Source: Basidiobolus ranarum (lineage: Eukaryota; Basidiobolomycota; Basidiobolomycetes; Basidiobolales). From it: a stretch of DNA of 42,022 bases. Both the position numbers and the translations under genes were made by a program. Location of the stretch: NCBI GenBank assembly GCA_040143965.1, contig JASJQH010000035.1:1-42022 (forward strand), read 5' to 3'. This document shows positions 1 to 10,216 of the stretch, in pieces (position 1 is the stretch's first letter; every line of letters starts with the position of its first letter). The notes under the pieces are model-generated. The model saw nothing but the letters and a program-made list of their open reading frames with translations, had not been told where the DNA came from and made no database searches.

Positions 1-552
1 GGCACCACGGTTGATCATATCGAAGACACGACCAGGAGTACCAACAACAACGTGAACACCAGCTTCCAACTTTTGGATATCTTCACGGACGGTTCTACCA
101 CCAATACAAGCGTGACTTTCGATGTTCATGAAATCACCAATGGCCATAAGGACCTTTTGGATTTGTTGAGCCAACTCACGAGTAGGGGCAAGAACAAGAG
201 CTTGGCATTGCTTGATTTCAACGTCGAGAGATTGAAGGATAGAGATGGAGAAAGTGGCAGTTTTACCAGTACCGGATTGAGCCTGAGCAATAACATCGTG
301 CTTCTTAATAACGGGAAGAATAGCACGTTGTTGAATAGCGGAAGGACGTTCGAAACCGTAGGCGTAAATACCACGGAGTAATTCGTCACGAAGGTTCATG
401 TTATCGAAGTTGTCAACAACTTCGTCCCAGTTGGTTTGGATTTCACCACCAACATCGTCCAAAGAAATAGGTCCACTAGAAACGAGACATGTGAGTTAAA
501 GCAATACTTGTAAACAATCTTCGCAAAGAGTATGTTACCTGTTATCAGCCAT
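1..552 (-). CDS. TIF1: Translation initiation factor eIF4A (DEAD-box RNA helicase), 3' part outside window
   Basis: ATP-dependent RNA helicase of the eIF4F cap-binding complex, which unwinds mRNA 5' leaders in the cytosol. ATG is at 552-550. A 14-nt first exon (539-552) is followed by an intron at 476-538 (GTAACA...TTCTAG); exon 2 runs off the left edge. The joined protein starts MADNSGPIS and about 163 residues are visible. Seen in order: the Q-motif region ([11 protein letters not shown]), Walker A AQSGTGKT, motif Ia APTRELAQQ, the GG motif and TPGR. The DEAD box lies beyond the window. Codons are strongly biased (GGT, GCT, ATC), as in the other translation genes here. It is divergent from the uL14 gene. 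The family call is secure; eIF4A rather than eIF4A-III rests on the short N-terminus and overall similarity. Confidence 0.93.
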
Positions 553-1156
553 ATTGTAAAGAGTAAAGAAAATCAAGCAAGAAGCTGAGGCAAAGAAGGA
601 CACGCTTACTTTGAACGTATTAAACTTACCACTAATCCGTCTTCCTTCGCTGATTGGGCAATTCTATTTCACAGTAGTGAAAAAAAAGTAGAAAAAAAGA
701 AAAGGATTTTTTCCTTATTGACCTCCTGAATCGCTAATCGCTAATCCCTATCCTTAATTAGTGATACATAATAATTAAATGACCAAAGTAAACTCATAAG
801 CCTAAATCCAGGTAATAGTAATAGTAACTACATCATGTACACCTCAAACACCACCCCATTTCTCAGCAACATGTGGTAATCGTTACAACATTAACAAACA
901 ACCCACGTGTTGGGAATATCACGTAAATTAGACATAAACAAAGTGTGCTTAAAACAAGGTTTAAATCAAGCAATTGCAAAATTTACGCATTTAAATTAAG
1001 CAAATGTACAATCCTAATTTGGGAAAAAAAAGTGGAAAAAAAACAAGTTTCATATGGTCCCCACTGTGACTAGATGATGACCCCGTTTCAAAAAGCACAA
1101 AATCCAGTGCTCAATCTTCCGTAACGTCCCTTTTTTCCCCTCTCTAGCATACCAAC
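553..1156. promoter_or_regulatory. Divergent promoter region of eIF4A and uL14
   Basis: This 604-bp gene-free stretch separates two divergent, highly expressed translation genes. A CCAAT box reads on the minus strand (ATTGG at 653-657), about 100 nt upstream of the eIF4A ATG. Pyrimidine-rich DNA (1128-1145) precedes the uL14 ATG. No ORF of note is present. That both genes share control is inferred from the layout. Confidence 0.45.
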
Positions 1157-1788
1157 ATGTCTAAGCGTGGTACGTATTAAGTTGATTTCTTAGACGAAGT
1201 AAATATGACCATAACAATAGAGTAGATAGAATGTAGTAGACAAGATGACGGATGGATGGATATTGATAGCCCTAGATAAATACACAATTCACTCGACCAT
1301 GGTCATATGTTACTTCGACTTGGATTATTGATGTAGCGATGAACCCTTATTTACCGTATTGTTTTTGAAATACATTAGGACGCGGAGGAGCTTCTGGTAA
1401 TAAATTTCGCATGAGTCTCGGTCTCCCTGTCGGTGCCGTTATCAATTGCGCTGACAACTCCGGTGCCAAGAACCTTTACATCATTGCCGTCACTGGTATT
1501 AAGGGTCGCTTGAACCGTCTCCCCGCCGCCGGTGTTGGAGATATGGTCATGGCTACTGTCAAGAGGGGTAAGCCCGATCTCCGTAAGAAAGTTATGCCTG
1601 CTGTTGTCATTCGTCAACGTAAGGCTTGGCGTAGACGCGACGGTGTCTTCCTTTACTTTGAAGATAACGCCGGTGTCATTGTTAACCCTAAGGGTGAAAT
1701 GAAGGGTTCCGCTATCACTGGACCTGTTGGTAAGGAGTGCGCTGATCTTTGGCCCAGAATTGCCTCCAGCTCTGGTACTGTTTGCTAA
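1157..1788 (+). CDS. RPL23: 60S ribosomal protein uL14 (RPL23)
   Basis: Structural protein of the large cytosolic ribosomal subunit. Exon 1 is only 13 nt (1157-1169, MSKR plus one base). The intron is 1170-1378 (GTACGT...TTAG) and exon 2 is 1379-1788. The joined protein is 140 residues, the same length as human RPL23, and begins [20 protein letters not shown], which matches the family from the first residue and fixes the splice sites. Conserved blocks include [45 protein letters not shown] and [18 protein letters not shown]. Codon use is strongly biased, as expected for high expression. A 209-nt first intron right after the start is common in fungal ribosomal protein genes. Confidence 0.97.
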
Positions 1789-2219
1789 GCTAGAGTTCAT
1801 TACATAACCTTCACTCAGATTCTTCTTAAAGCGCAATAAACTTGTCACTGATGGAAATATCAAATAATTTTTGTAATGATTAGTATCTCGAGTATCCAGT
1901 TCGAATAGAAATATTATTATATCGCGATTGAGTTCTAGTTTGAATTAATCCATATCCAAACATGTTATTATCCATTGGTTAGATTTAAAGTACCACGATT
2001 ATTTATAAGTGGAAGTAGAAGTGGAATAATTCTTCTAATCTGTTCTAGGTGAGAAATGAATCTGACCTTTGATATTGTGGCTTATATACAATAGTATAAA
2101 TTATTGGAATGAAGTATTCTGTGAAGAACTGCAAAGTTTCACCATTTTTTGATTGATTCCACAAATTCTATATATTCTCATTCCCTTGCTCCAGTTTATT
2201 TAGACCACGGTGAATAAAT
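1789..2219. other. Intergenic, uL14 3' end to ABCD4 promoter
   Basis: AT-rich DNA between two tandem plus-strand genes. AATAAA at 1836-1841 could be the uL14 polyadenylation signal. Nothing else is recognisable. Confidence 0.4.
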
Positions 2220-4842
2220 ATGGCTGATGCATATCAGCCTTTACACACAACCTCGGGTTTCGAAAGTATGGATATTGTTGAGGGGCACGAGTATCAACAA
2301 ACCCAACCAAGGTAGACTCAAACCTATCCTTTAAAAATTCTTCAACCATTGACAAATTTCTCTTAAATATCTACACCCTTGCCCTTCCTGCAAAAAAAGT
2401 TCTGGCAATACCCGCGAGAATAATAAATTCGATGAAGACATGAAGGAGAATAAACCCAGAGTCAACAAACTATTTTTCAGACGCTTGGGAAAAGTCTTTC
2501 GAATCCTCTTTTCCTTTAGACGCCCAAATTTAACCACCATTCTATTCTTTACTATGTTAATAGTCAGTGTTCTAGATGAGGTGGTTATTTATTTTACAGG
2601 TACACTTACCAGTCATTTCTACGAAAAACTTGGTAAACGCGACTACCGTGGGTACCTATTTTTACTGGCATACGCGGGATTTCTTTTGACTTTGGCCGCG
2701 CTGGTAAGTAGCGAAATTTTCTTTGAATGGGTCAAAATGAGATCACTTTAACTGGTTATATATACACATAGGGAAAGAGCAGTGTAATATACGTTGGAAA
2801 CTGTTTCCAAGTACAAGTTCGACGAACTTTGTCACAATTCATACAAAATAGATACATTCAACAAACAGTATTTTACAAACTCATCAGTCACGAGCTTGTT
2901 GATAACCCGTGAGTATATGAAGAGAACTTGAGTGAATCTCACAAATACTTATGATCAAACCTTCTTCGTAGGGACCAACGTATCACACAGGATGTAGAGA
3001 AGTTTGCTTTTGAGTTTGGCGAAATAGCGCAGAATATCATCATCACTCCATTCATGATCGTATATTACACTTACAAGAGTTGGTCTATATCCGGGTTTGT
3101 GGGCCCGCTGTCCGTGTATTTATACTTCGTATTAAGCATAGCGGTGAATAAGTTTTTGCTGGACCCGATCGTAAAGTTCATTTATTTGAAAGAAAGTTAT
3201 GAAGGAAATTATAGGTATGTTCTCCGCCTATGTCGCTGAGGGTATAAGTGACGAATTTAACTAGCTTATAAGATATATGCATGTCCGTGTGAGAACCATG
3301 GCTGAGTCGATTGCTTTCTATGGAGGAGAAAAGGAAGAGAAGAAGCAACTAGATCAATCACTTTCGGCGTTGATTCGTTGTCAGCTTAAGATTGTTAGGA
3401 GGCAGTTTTTCTTGGACAGTAGGTTCACCTCTACTGCTAATTTTACGAACCACATCTAAATTCGTTTCTTTCAAAAGCCGGTACTCAACTGTATTCGTAT
3501 TTTGGATCCATACTAAGCTACATCATCATCGCTATCCCTATATTCATTACGCACAAGTATGACTCTGTGGAGAACGCAGACTTGAGTGCATTGATTAGCA
3601 AGGTAGATGTTGGTTCGCCAATCTTGTGTTGATTTTCAGCATTTAACTCGGATTTGGACGTTGTTTAGAACGCCTTTCTGATCATGTACCTCACTTACAA
3701 ATTCTCCGTCGTTGTACAACAAGCGAAGAGGTTTACTGATGTTGCAGGATATATCGCTCGTATCGGGCAGATGCTAGAGGCAGTGAATGACATCAATAGT
3801 GAGATCGAAAATCAAAATATTGAATACCCCTATTCAGATACTTCAGAGTGGGTGATCCAATTCTATTTTAATCTCGCTCTTATTACAGTTGCTGATGGCT
3901 TTGCATGAATTAGATATGCTGCTGATTCGATTACTTTAAAGGGTGTGAGCTGTGTTACTCCTACTGGAAAGCATCTTTATTCAGGTAACGTATTTCTTCA
4001 AGGGTGTGATGATGGAACTGCCTTGACTAACCGATTCATGACCAGGCCTGAGTTTCGAAATTCAACAAGGCGAGAATCTTTTCATTACCGGACCAAATGG
4101 ATGTGGTAAAACCTCTCTATTGAGGATGATCTGTGGATTGTGGCCCTGTAATGAAGGTAGCCTAGATATAGATAATTTTGTTCTCGGAAACAAGAGAATA
4201 ATAATATTCCTGTAGGACATATATCAACGCCTCCTCTGAGGAATGCTCGGGATGTGTTGTTCCTTCCTCAAGTACCTTATCTTGCATTTGGTACTCTAAG
4301 AGATCAGATCGTGTACCCTGGATATCCCGATGGAAGACCAATTTCAAGTATGTTATTTGTTCAGCCCCTGGTATAAAGCTCGTAGTAATCGGTATATACA
4401 ATAATATAGTTGATGACGGAGAGATGCGTAATTTACTGAAAGAAGTAGATCTATGTGATCTTGAAGAGGATATCACCTTCGATAAGGACTTTGGTCAACA
4501 CTGGGATAAATATCTATCCCCTGGACAACAACAACGACTAGCTTTTGCACGTTTGTTCTACTGGAGACCGCGCTTTGCTAGTAAGTCACTCTCTGTTATT
4601 CTCCAAAAGAAAAGTAACTGATTATCTTTGTTACAATAGTTCTTGATGAGGCTACCAGTTCATTAGATTCGAAGACCGAAGAACGCCTGTTCCGTAAATG
4701 TAATGATCTTGGAATAACATGTATCTCAGTTAGCCATAATATCAATATTCAGAAATACCACCAAAATGCCCTTATATTCGATGGACGTGGAGGATTCAAA
4801 TTTGTTCTCTCTTGTAATCAACCCGACCTGCTAGAGTTTTAA
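2220..4842 (+). CDS. ABCD4: ABC transporter subfamily D, ABCD4-like (lysosomal cobalamin exporter type)
   Basis: Half-size ABC transporter with one membrane domain and one nucleotide-binding domain. Twelve exons are placed: 2220-2311, 2400-2703, 2772-2908, 2972-3214, 3273-3418, 3478-3602, 3669-3847, 3914-3984, 4046-4156, 4216-4347, 4410-4580 and 4640-4842. They total 1914 nt and give 637 residues (human ABCD4 about 606). The membrane part carries the subfamily-D block [11 protein letters not shown] and ABCD4-like stretches ([40 protein letters not shown]). The ATPase has Walker A GPNGCGKT (about residue 448), signature LSPGQQQR (about 550) and Walker B AILDEATSS (about 571). Alignment from memory fits ABCD4 better than peroxisomal PMP70 or ALDP. 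In animals ABCD4 with LMBD1 releases vitamin B12 from lysosomes. That role here is inferred. Confidence 0.9.
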
Positions 4843-5203
4843 TAAACCAGTTATCTTTTTTGACTGAATCTCCCTTTTCTTTTTCCAAGAAAGATTAGTT
4901 ACTTCAATTGGCATATTACCAACCTGGGCAAGTCAAGAAATAGCCAAATATGGGCAAAGTTGTCCTATTGCCACTATCGCTAACCAGCAAAGTAAATCAC
5001 GTAAACTGGCTTTGAAAATTCACCCCCTTATTTATGATCTCAGATGACGACTCAATGGGCTGTTAGTTTCATTACTTTAATGATTCAAGTCTCGAATTGA
5101 AAAAAAGGAACATATACAGTACATACTTATATTCTAATAAACATACAATGGAAAAAGATAGAAGAGAAGCTTATTAGTAAATCATAATATCTATACGATA
5201 TAT
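4843..5203. other. Convergent 3' intergenic region
   Basis: AT-rich DNA between the convergent 3' ends of the ABCD4-like gene and ureF. AATAAA-like sequences occur, for example AATAAAC at 5136. No ORF or RNA gene is seen. Confidence 0.4.
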
Positions 5204-6010
5204 CTAACTATTGAAGATTCTGGAGTAAAGGTGATCATGAGTCCCTTGAATGATATCTAATAAAGGTGAGGATTGAGCAGCATCCTCTGGTTGGATTTCA
5301 CAACATAATTTCCAGGCTTCCTCGGTAAAGCTTTGGCACTGAGACAGAAGAGTTTGTGCGAAGTAAGGTCCAACCAAATTAAGACGTACAGCGGCCGAAA
5401 TGATGGCACGTACAAATAAGAAGAGGAAAAGCTCTTGAGTGTTACCTAACATTGGAAATAATAATTGAATATTAGTCTATCGAATGTATAATAAGGAAAT
5501 CGAATCTGATAACTTACTTAAACTAATGTTTAAATGTTGACAAGCCATACCAAAGCAGACTGGAAGGTGACCACCAATTCTTCCTAATCTGACTTGTTGC
5601 TTCAACCTAGTTGCTAAAACGGACTTGGAGAGTTCACCAAAACTCTTGTACAGAAGCATCAACATAGCGGTTCCTTGGGCTTTGGAAGCTCTTTTGGTAA
5701 TTGTGTTGGGGGTAGAGGCTTCATAAAAGTCATCTAGTTGGATAAGTTGCTCATATTTCTCTTCATCGCTGAGTTCGGCAGACTCCGAGATTTGATACCC
5801 TTTGGTAACGAAAGGAAGAGTAGAAAAGGCATAATTATGTACACTTGAGGAAATGAATTTCAAAAGTGTCTCTTCACTGTGAACATAACCAGCTTGGACG
5901 GAAGCCTCCAGACCAGAGGAAGCTACAAAACCACCAGTTGGTAATGCAGAATCAGCCATCATCCATAAGAGCCAATTTTCATGTTGAGAGCTAGCGGTGA
6001 AGATACCCAT
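5204..6010 (-). CDS. ureF: Urease accessory protein UreF
   Basis: GTPase-regulating chaperone that, with UreD/UreH and UreG, delivers nickel to apo-urease in the cytosol. Exon 1 is 5518-6010, the intron 5446-5517 (GTAAGT...GTTAG) and exon 2 5204-5445, giving 244 residues. Hallmarks are DSALPTGGFVASSGLEA near residue 20, the helical region with KAQGTAMLMLLYKS, and GGHLPVCFGMAC. The second exon supplies the C-terminal RAAxRLNLVGP-like helix (SAAVRLNLVGP). An upstream in-frame ATG at 6040 would add ten residues (MPLHCKYRTI). I chose 6010 because MGIFTASS sits directly before the family's conserved start, but both are possible. Its presence implies a nickel urease elsewhere in the genome. Confidence 0.93.
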
Positions 6011-6828
6011 GATAGTTCGGTATTTACAATGTAGAGGCAATAGTTTTAAAAGAAAACGCTGAAGCTTTCTAGGGATGCGTCTGTCCTAGTATTTATACTG
6101 AGAAATTTAGATGTTTCGCGTAGATTATAAACAATCATTTGAGGCCAAACCATCAATTCCTTTACCAGTAATTTCAATCCAAGCTTACCTTATTTGGTCA
6201 TTTTATATAAGGAAATCCCCTATGTATTTACTTGGAAAGGAATATTCCCGTTTGATGCTCTACCAATCAGACCAAAAAAAGTAATCCAGGACTTTCCGGC
6301 TCCAACTCATTACCCAAGGAGGAAAATTTGATAGGTAGAATGGAATGGCTAGAGTCATCCCCTAGCTGGTATGACCCAAATCGAGCATATAGGGAAATCC
6401 CATTTGTGACATTGATTTACATAAGGATGGCTTTTCAAATTGCATCAAGGATTTACAATTTACCGGATTGTGAAAGATTTTGATTAGAGAGCATGCTGAA
6501 ATGGATTTATTTTTGGATTACCAGTCTATGGTTTTACTCAGTAATGTCTTGAAACTTAGTCAAGTTGCTAATGCGCCTTTATACTTGTTTTTTGCTCTTT
6601 TTTTGCCTCTCATTAACATCTTAATCTCAACGATTGACACAACTGAACAAAGGGCTTTTGAAGAATATTTCATGGTCTAAAGTACTTATTTTTAAGGTTG
6701 CAAAAATAAAGTGAAGAATATCTTGAAACAGGTTTTTAAATAGTATATATATAGAAAAGTGGTGAATGAAGAGACAAGTTTTGAGGGTTGATATTCTCCA
6801 AAATGTATCAGAGATAAACCAGATTTAC
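6011..6828. other. Intergenic region with one doubtful small ORF
   Basis: This stretch lies between the ureF start and the 3' end of pab2. An open frame on the plus strand with ATG at 6501 (59 codons, hydrophobic middle, ends 6680) has no recognisable family, no splice partners and no codon bias. It is not called as a gene. Confidence 0.35.
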
Positions 6829-7811
6829 TTAGTAGGGGGCAAAATAACCACGACGTCCCCTAGATGAGTAGTAATATGGTTAATTGTGTGATTAGTTTCT
6901 AACATTCAAACTTCATCTACAAACCTATGCGTGGCACGACCTCCACGGAATCCTCCACGAAATCCTCTACCACGTCCTCTACCGCGAGTCATGCCCGGGA
7001 CGTTGGTTCGTTTTGGTGTGACCTAGAGTAAGGAATTGTAAATGAATAACTTATAGATGATATAAAATCCTAGAGAATGAATGTACTTTGAGCAGACGGC
7101 CTCGGAAAAGTGATTCGTTCAAAACCATAGCGTTGGTTACTGAGGAAGTGTCAGCAAACTCGATATACGCGTAACTAAATATGATTCAGAAATATTTATG
7201 TCAACTAATAATCTTCGTTTCAGATATTAAAATTGTTGACATACCCTTTAGGGTGACCACTCCATTTGTCACAAATAATAGTAATACGATTAATAGTACC
7301 ACAAGATTGGAAGTGAGCTTGTAGTTCTTCAGGAGTAGAGCCATAGTCAACCTATGTACCAAATAGTATATTAGTAAGAGTAGAGTATATCGATGAAATG
7401 AGTGAAGTTTATCCTATGTACATTTCCAACATAAATGGAGCGAGAATCAAGTGTCTCTTGATCGTCTAATAAAGAAGCAGGAATGTGTCAGTTTATATAT
7501 GGATCTAACCCTAAAATCCAAATGTTACATACCTGATGAAGCATTCATACTCATTTCTTGCTCAACTTGGGCTTGCATCTCTCTTAGTTTGGCTGCTTCC
7601 TGCTCCATTTCTTGAACACGTTGCTTCATAGCTTCCAGTTCCTAAAAATGGCAATAGAAATAGATTAGTCATGAGCATATGAACCTTTTTAGTGATAAAG
7701 AACGATCGGTACTTCATCAACATCGGCAATATCCACGTTATTTTCGGTGGGTTCTTGAGGGATTTCAGCCCCATTAACTTCGCTGGTGATGTTGTTTTCT
7801 TTATCTGACAT
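6829..7811 (-). CDS. pab2: Nuclear poly(A)-binding protein Pab2 / PABPN1
   Basis: RRM protein that binds nascent poly(A) tails in the nucleus, stimulates poly(A) polymerase and, in fission yeast, feeds RNAs to the exosome. Seven exons: 7713-7811, 7533-7641, 7422-7465, 7245-7351, 7087-7174, 6925-7022 and 6829-6859. They sum to 576 nt and 191 residues. Order: acidic N-terminus; coiled coil ([21 protein letters not shown]); a single RRM with RNP2 IYVGNV and RNP1 region KGYAYIEF; then an RG-rich tail ([17 protein letters not shown]) ending APY. The arginine-glycine tail is the usual methylation target. Length and architecture match the family closely. Confidence 0.94.
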
Positions 7812-8407
7812 TATCTATTGATTAAACAAATAATATTGACGGATTAAATTTACTTTCGTAGAATGTAACGGAAAAGACGAATAACGATGACATCTAATAA
7901 ATTATTTTTTCCTCAACTTACCTACTATGTGGTATATTTGTGTTCGTGTATATTGTTTGCCTTGGGAAAAGGAAGGATAGGATGGTAATGATTTAATATA
8001 GTAAAAAAAAATCACTCAGATGTTTAGCATACGAGATAGTAAACCTTGGCCCAATACTGATTAATATTTGCTTTTTTATTTTGCCCTATTGTTGCTAGTC
8101 TTCGAGAATCTCCTTTTTTTCCCTTTGAATTACGATTATCCTTTTTGATCACGTGAATTTACAATACTCATGATGAAATAATTTATTCAATAGTAAAGAT
8201 GGATTACACCTTTCCTAAGTGTCAGATAACAAAGGGATTTACAAATATATCGTCTAAAGTTATACATTTTATCAGGTGTTAGGGTTAAAATCATATAGGT
8301 GTTGTTAATTCAAGTACAATCAAAATGTTCACAGCCTCTAATGAAAGAAGTGGCACTAAATATAACTTTAAGGAGTCAACATATATCTTACAAATAATAA
8401 GGTGTCC
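7812..8407. other. Intergenic, pab2 promoter and AP-3 sigma 3' region
   Basis: AT-rich spacer between two tandem minus-strand genes. A telomere-like TTAGGGTTA occurs at 8280-8288, too short to mean more than a possible telo-box-like site. No coding signal found. Confidence 0.35.
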
Positions 8408-9245
8408 CTATTTCCCAATAAAGTTTCTACGTTGGTCTAGTTTCATGGCAGACATACTATGGTTATTGGATTTCTTTAATTTGTTTGCTTCGCGAATAGC
8501 CAGAGTGATCTTATCAAGGTCAGTTTCCAGAACCTGTAAAGGAACTATTGTTAGGTTTGGCAAAGGGTTGCTTTTCATTTCCTTTTTAAAATTACCATTC
8601 CACCAGTTACTACTTCTGATAAAACATGGTGAATCTATAAAAAGAGGGATTAGTAAGGTTAAGAGGTAAAAATATTTGGTCACAAAGGAGGTTACCTCTT
8701 CCCAATGGAAAATCTGAGTAAGTTGGGTTGTCCAAGGAATAAATATTATGTTTAGAGAGGTCCATGAAATATTGATACGCATTCTATTTTATAAATACCA
8801 AATCTAGTTCGCAAACATTTTCAAAGCAACGATCCAAGCTTTCAACAAACACCTACAAGTGAAAAGTTAATAGGTTTCGCGATGTGAGAAAGTTAAAGCT
8901 TCATTAACTCACTTGGATTAAGTCTAAAATGCCTAGTTCACTCTCAGAGGAATCCACCACAAATACAAAATACAAAGTCGCATAGTTTCGATATATAATA
9001 CGAGTATCAGGTCCGCCTAAGAGTGTGCTTCCTTCAAGAAAATTACATTCAGTGTCTAACCGCTCAGAAACTAGGCTAAATATTTCTTCAACAATCTTCT
9101 GTTGTATCGAAACATCCTGGCAGAGGAAAGGTAAGTTGTAAAGCGGTGTGCACTATTGTAAGAAAAATATACTTACAATCTGTTGGTAAAATTTCAACAA
9201 GCGAGGTTTGCCATGGTTATTGAATATCAAGACTGATTTAATCAT
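8408..9245 (-). CDS. APS3: AP-3 adaptor complex sigma subunit
   Basis: Small subunit of the AP-3 clathrin-type adaptor, which sorts cargo from Golgi or endosome to vacuole. Six exons encode about 169 residues, starting MIKSVLIFNNHGKPRLLKFYQ. Later blocks are NYATLYFVFVVDSSESELGILDLIQ and VFVESLDRCFENVCELDLIFH, all close to animal AP3S1. The fourth exon is only 18 nt (8696-8713, IFHWEE), the fifth is 39 nt (IHHVLSEVVTGGM), and the last encodes VLETDLDKITLAIREANK and a basic tail. Exon phases agree throughout. AP-3 rather than AP-1 or AP-2 is indicated by NNHGKPR and the C-terminal extension past residue 145. Confidence 0.92.
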
Positions 9246-9513
9246 GGTCGTTGAGGTTCAAGACCAAAGGTTTTTACAGTCATTAAAGGGAGTGGTGATT
9301 ATATCGCTAATCAATGTGAACAGATCGGGGATTCGTCATAACAAGGTAATAAAATAAAGCAATAAAATCCAAATCAGCAAAAATAGATTCACTAAAACGA
9401 ACTCATAATCAACACTTTATTGGCATTTATTTAGGATATATTTATCAGACTAACAGGGATGGGATGCTTTGAGGTAAAACAAAGAATTAGTTCGGAATGG
9501 AGAAAGTGGGATT

Positions 9514-10216
9514 TTAGTTGACTTCAGCCATGCGATCGGGACAATCGTTCTTGATATGACCAGACTCACCACATCCGTAGCAGACTTGACCTACCTGTGA
9601 GCATTCAGTGGAGATGTGACCAGTCTTACCGCAGCTGTAGCATTTACTTTCATTTGTGCAGTCCTTTGATCGATGGCCAAATTCACCACAAGTAAAGCAT
9701 GACTTGTTAAACTTTCCAACATTTTCAGGACATCCAATGGCATAGTGTCCCGATTTACCGCACTTGTAACATTCTGGCCCGTCAGTAAGTGTTACAGGAC
9801 ACTCGCGCGATAAGTGGTCGGTAGATTCACAGCGATAGCATTTTTTGGTTGCAGCTGGCTCATCGCAGTCACGACTGAGGTGACCAGTTTCATTGCAATT
9901 ATAACTAAGGAAGGTTAACGTGTTTAGCAAAAATAAAGGCATAGGTCATGCTTAATTCTTTAATTACCAGACAGGCTCTGTTTTGCTGCATTGTTTGGCT
10001 TGGTGTCCTGGTGCGCCACAATTATAACATATAGAGTACCCGGCCCTACGCGGGGTAGTTCTATCGTTTCGAGTATTGGTCGGAATTTTGGCTAATTTGT
10101 TGAGGGGAAAGGTAGTTGAGTTAACGGAGGACTGAAGTCTGGATGTGACTTTCTGCACGAGTTCGTATCGAAGTTAGACAACACTTGATCCGTCTCTATT
10201 TATACTTCTGTCCCAT
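9514..10216 (-). CDS. GIS2: CCHC zinc-knuckle protein, CNBP / Gis2 / Byr3 family
   Basis: Single-stranded nucleic-acid binding protein of the CNBP family, linked to translation control and RNA granules in yeast and animals. Seven CX2CX4HX4C knuckles are readable, from CYNCGAPGHQAKQC to CYGCGESGHIKNDC. Exon 3 (9514-9904) and exon 2 (9968-10045) are clear. The open frame around knuckle 1 has no ATG. Splicing an 11-nt exon (10206-10216, ATG GGA CAG AA) to 10045 across a 160-nt intron (GTATAA...CGTAG) gives MGQKAGYSICYNCG, in phase and very like the yeast Gis2 start MSQKACYVCG. Total 159 residues (Gis2 about 153). The first exon is an inference. Confidence 0.88.

Noticed and set aside
6501-6680. 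Hydrophobic 59-codon ORF
   Set aside because: No homology that I recognise, no codon bias and no splice partners. AT-rich DNA readily yields such Phe/Leu-rich frames.
8325-8669. Plus-strand 114-codon ORF over the AP-3 sigma gene
   Set aside because: It is antisense to verified exons and introns of AP-3 sigma and has no coding character.
10196-10206. TATAAATAG-like box upstream of the GIS2 zinc knuckles
   Set aside because: It overlaps the best splice donor (GTATAA) of the first intron, and the ATG needed for the family-matching N-terminus lies upstream of it, so a promoter role is unlikely.
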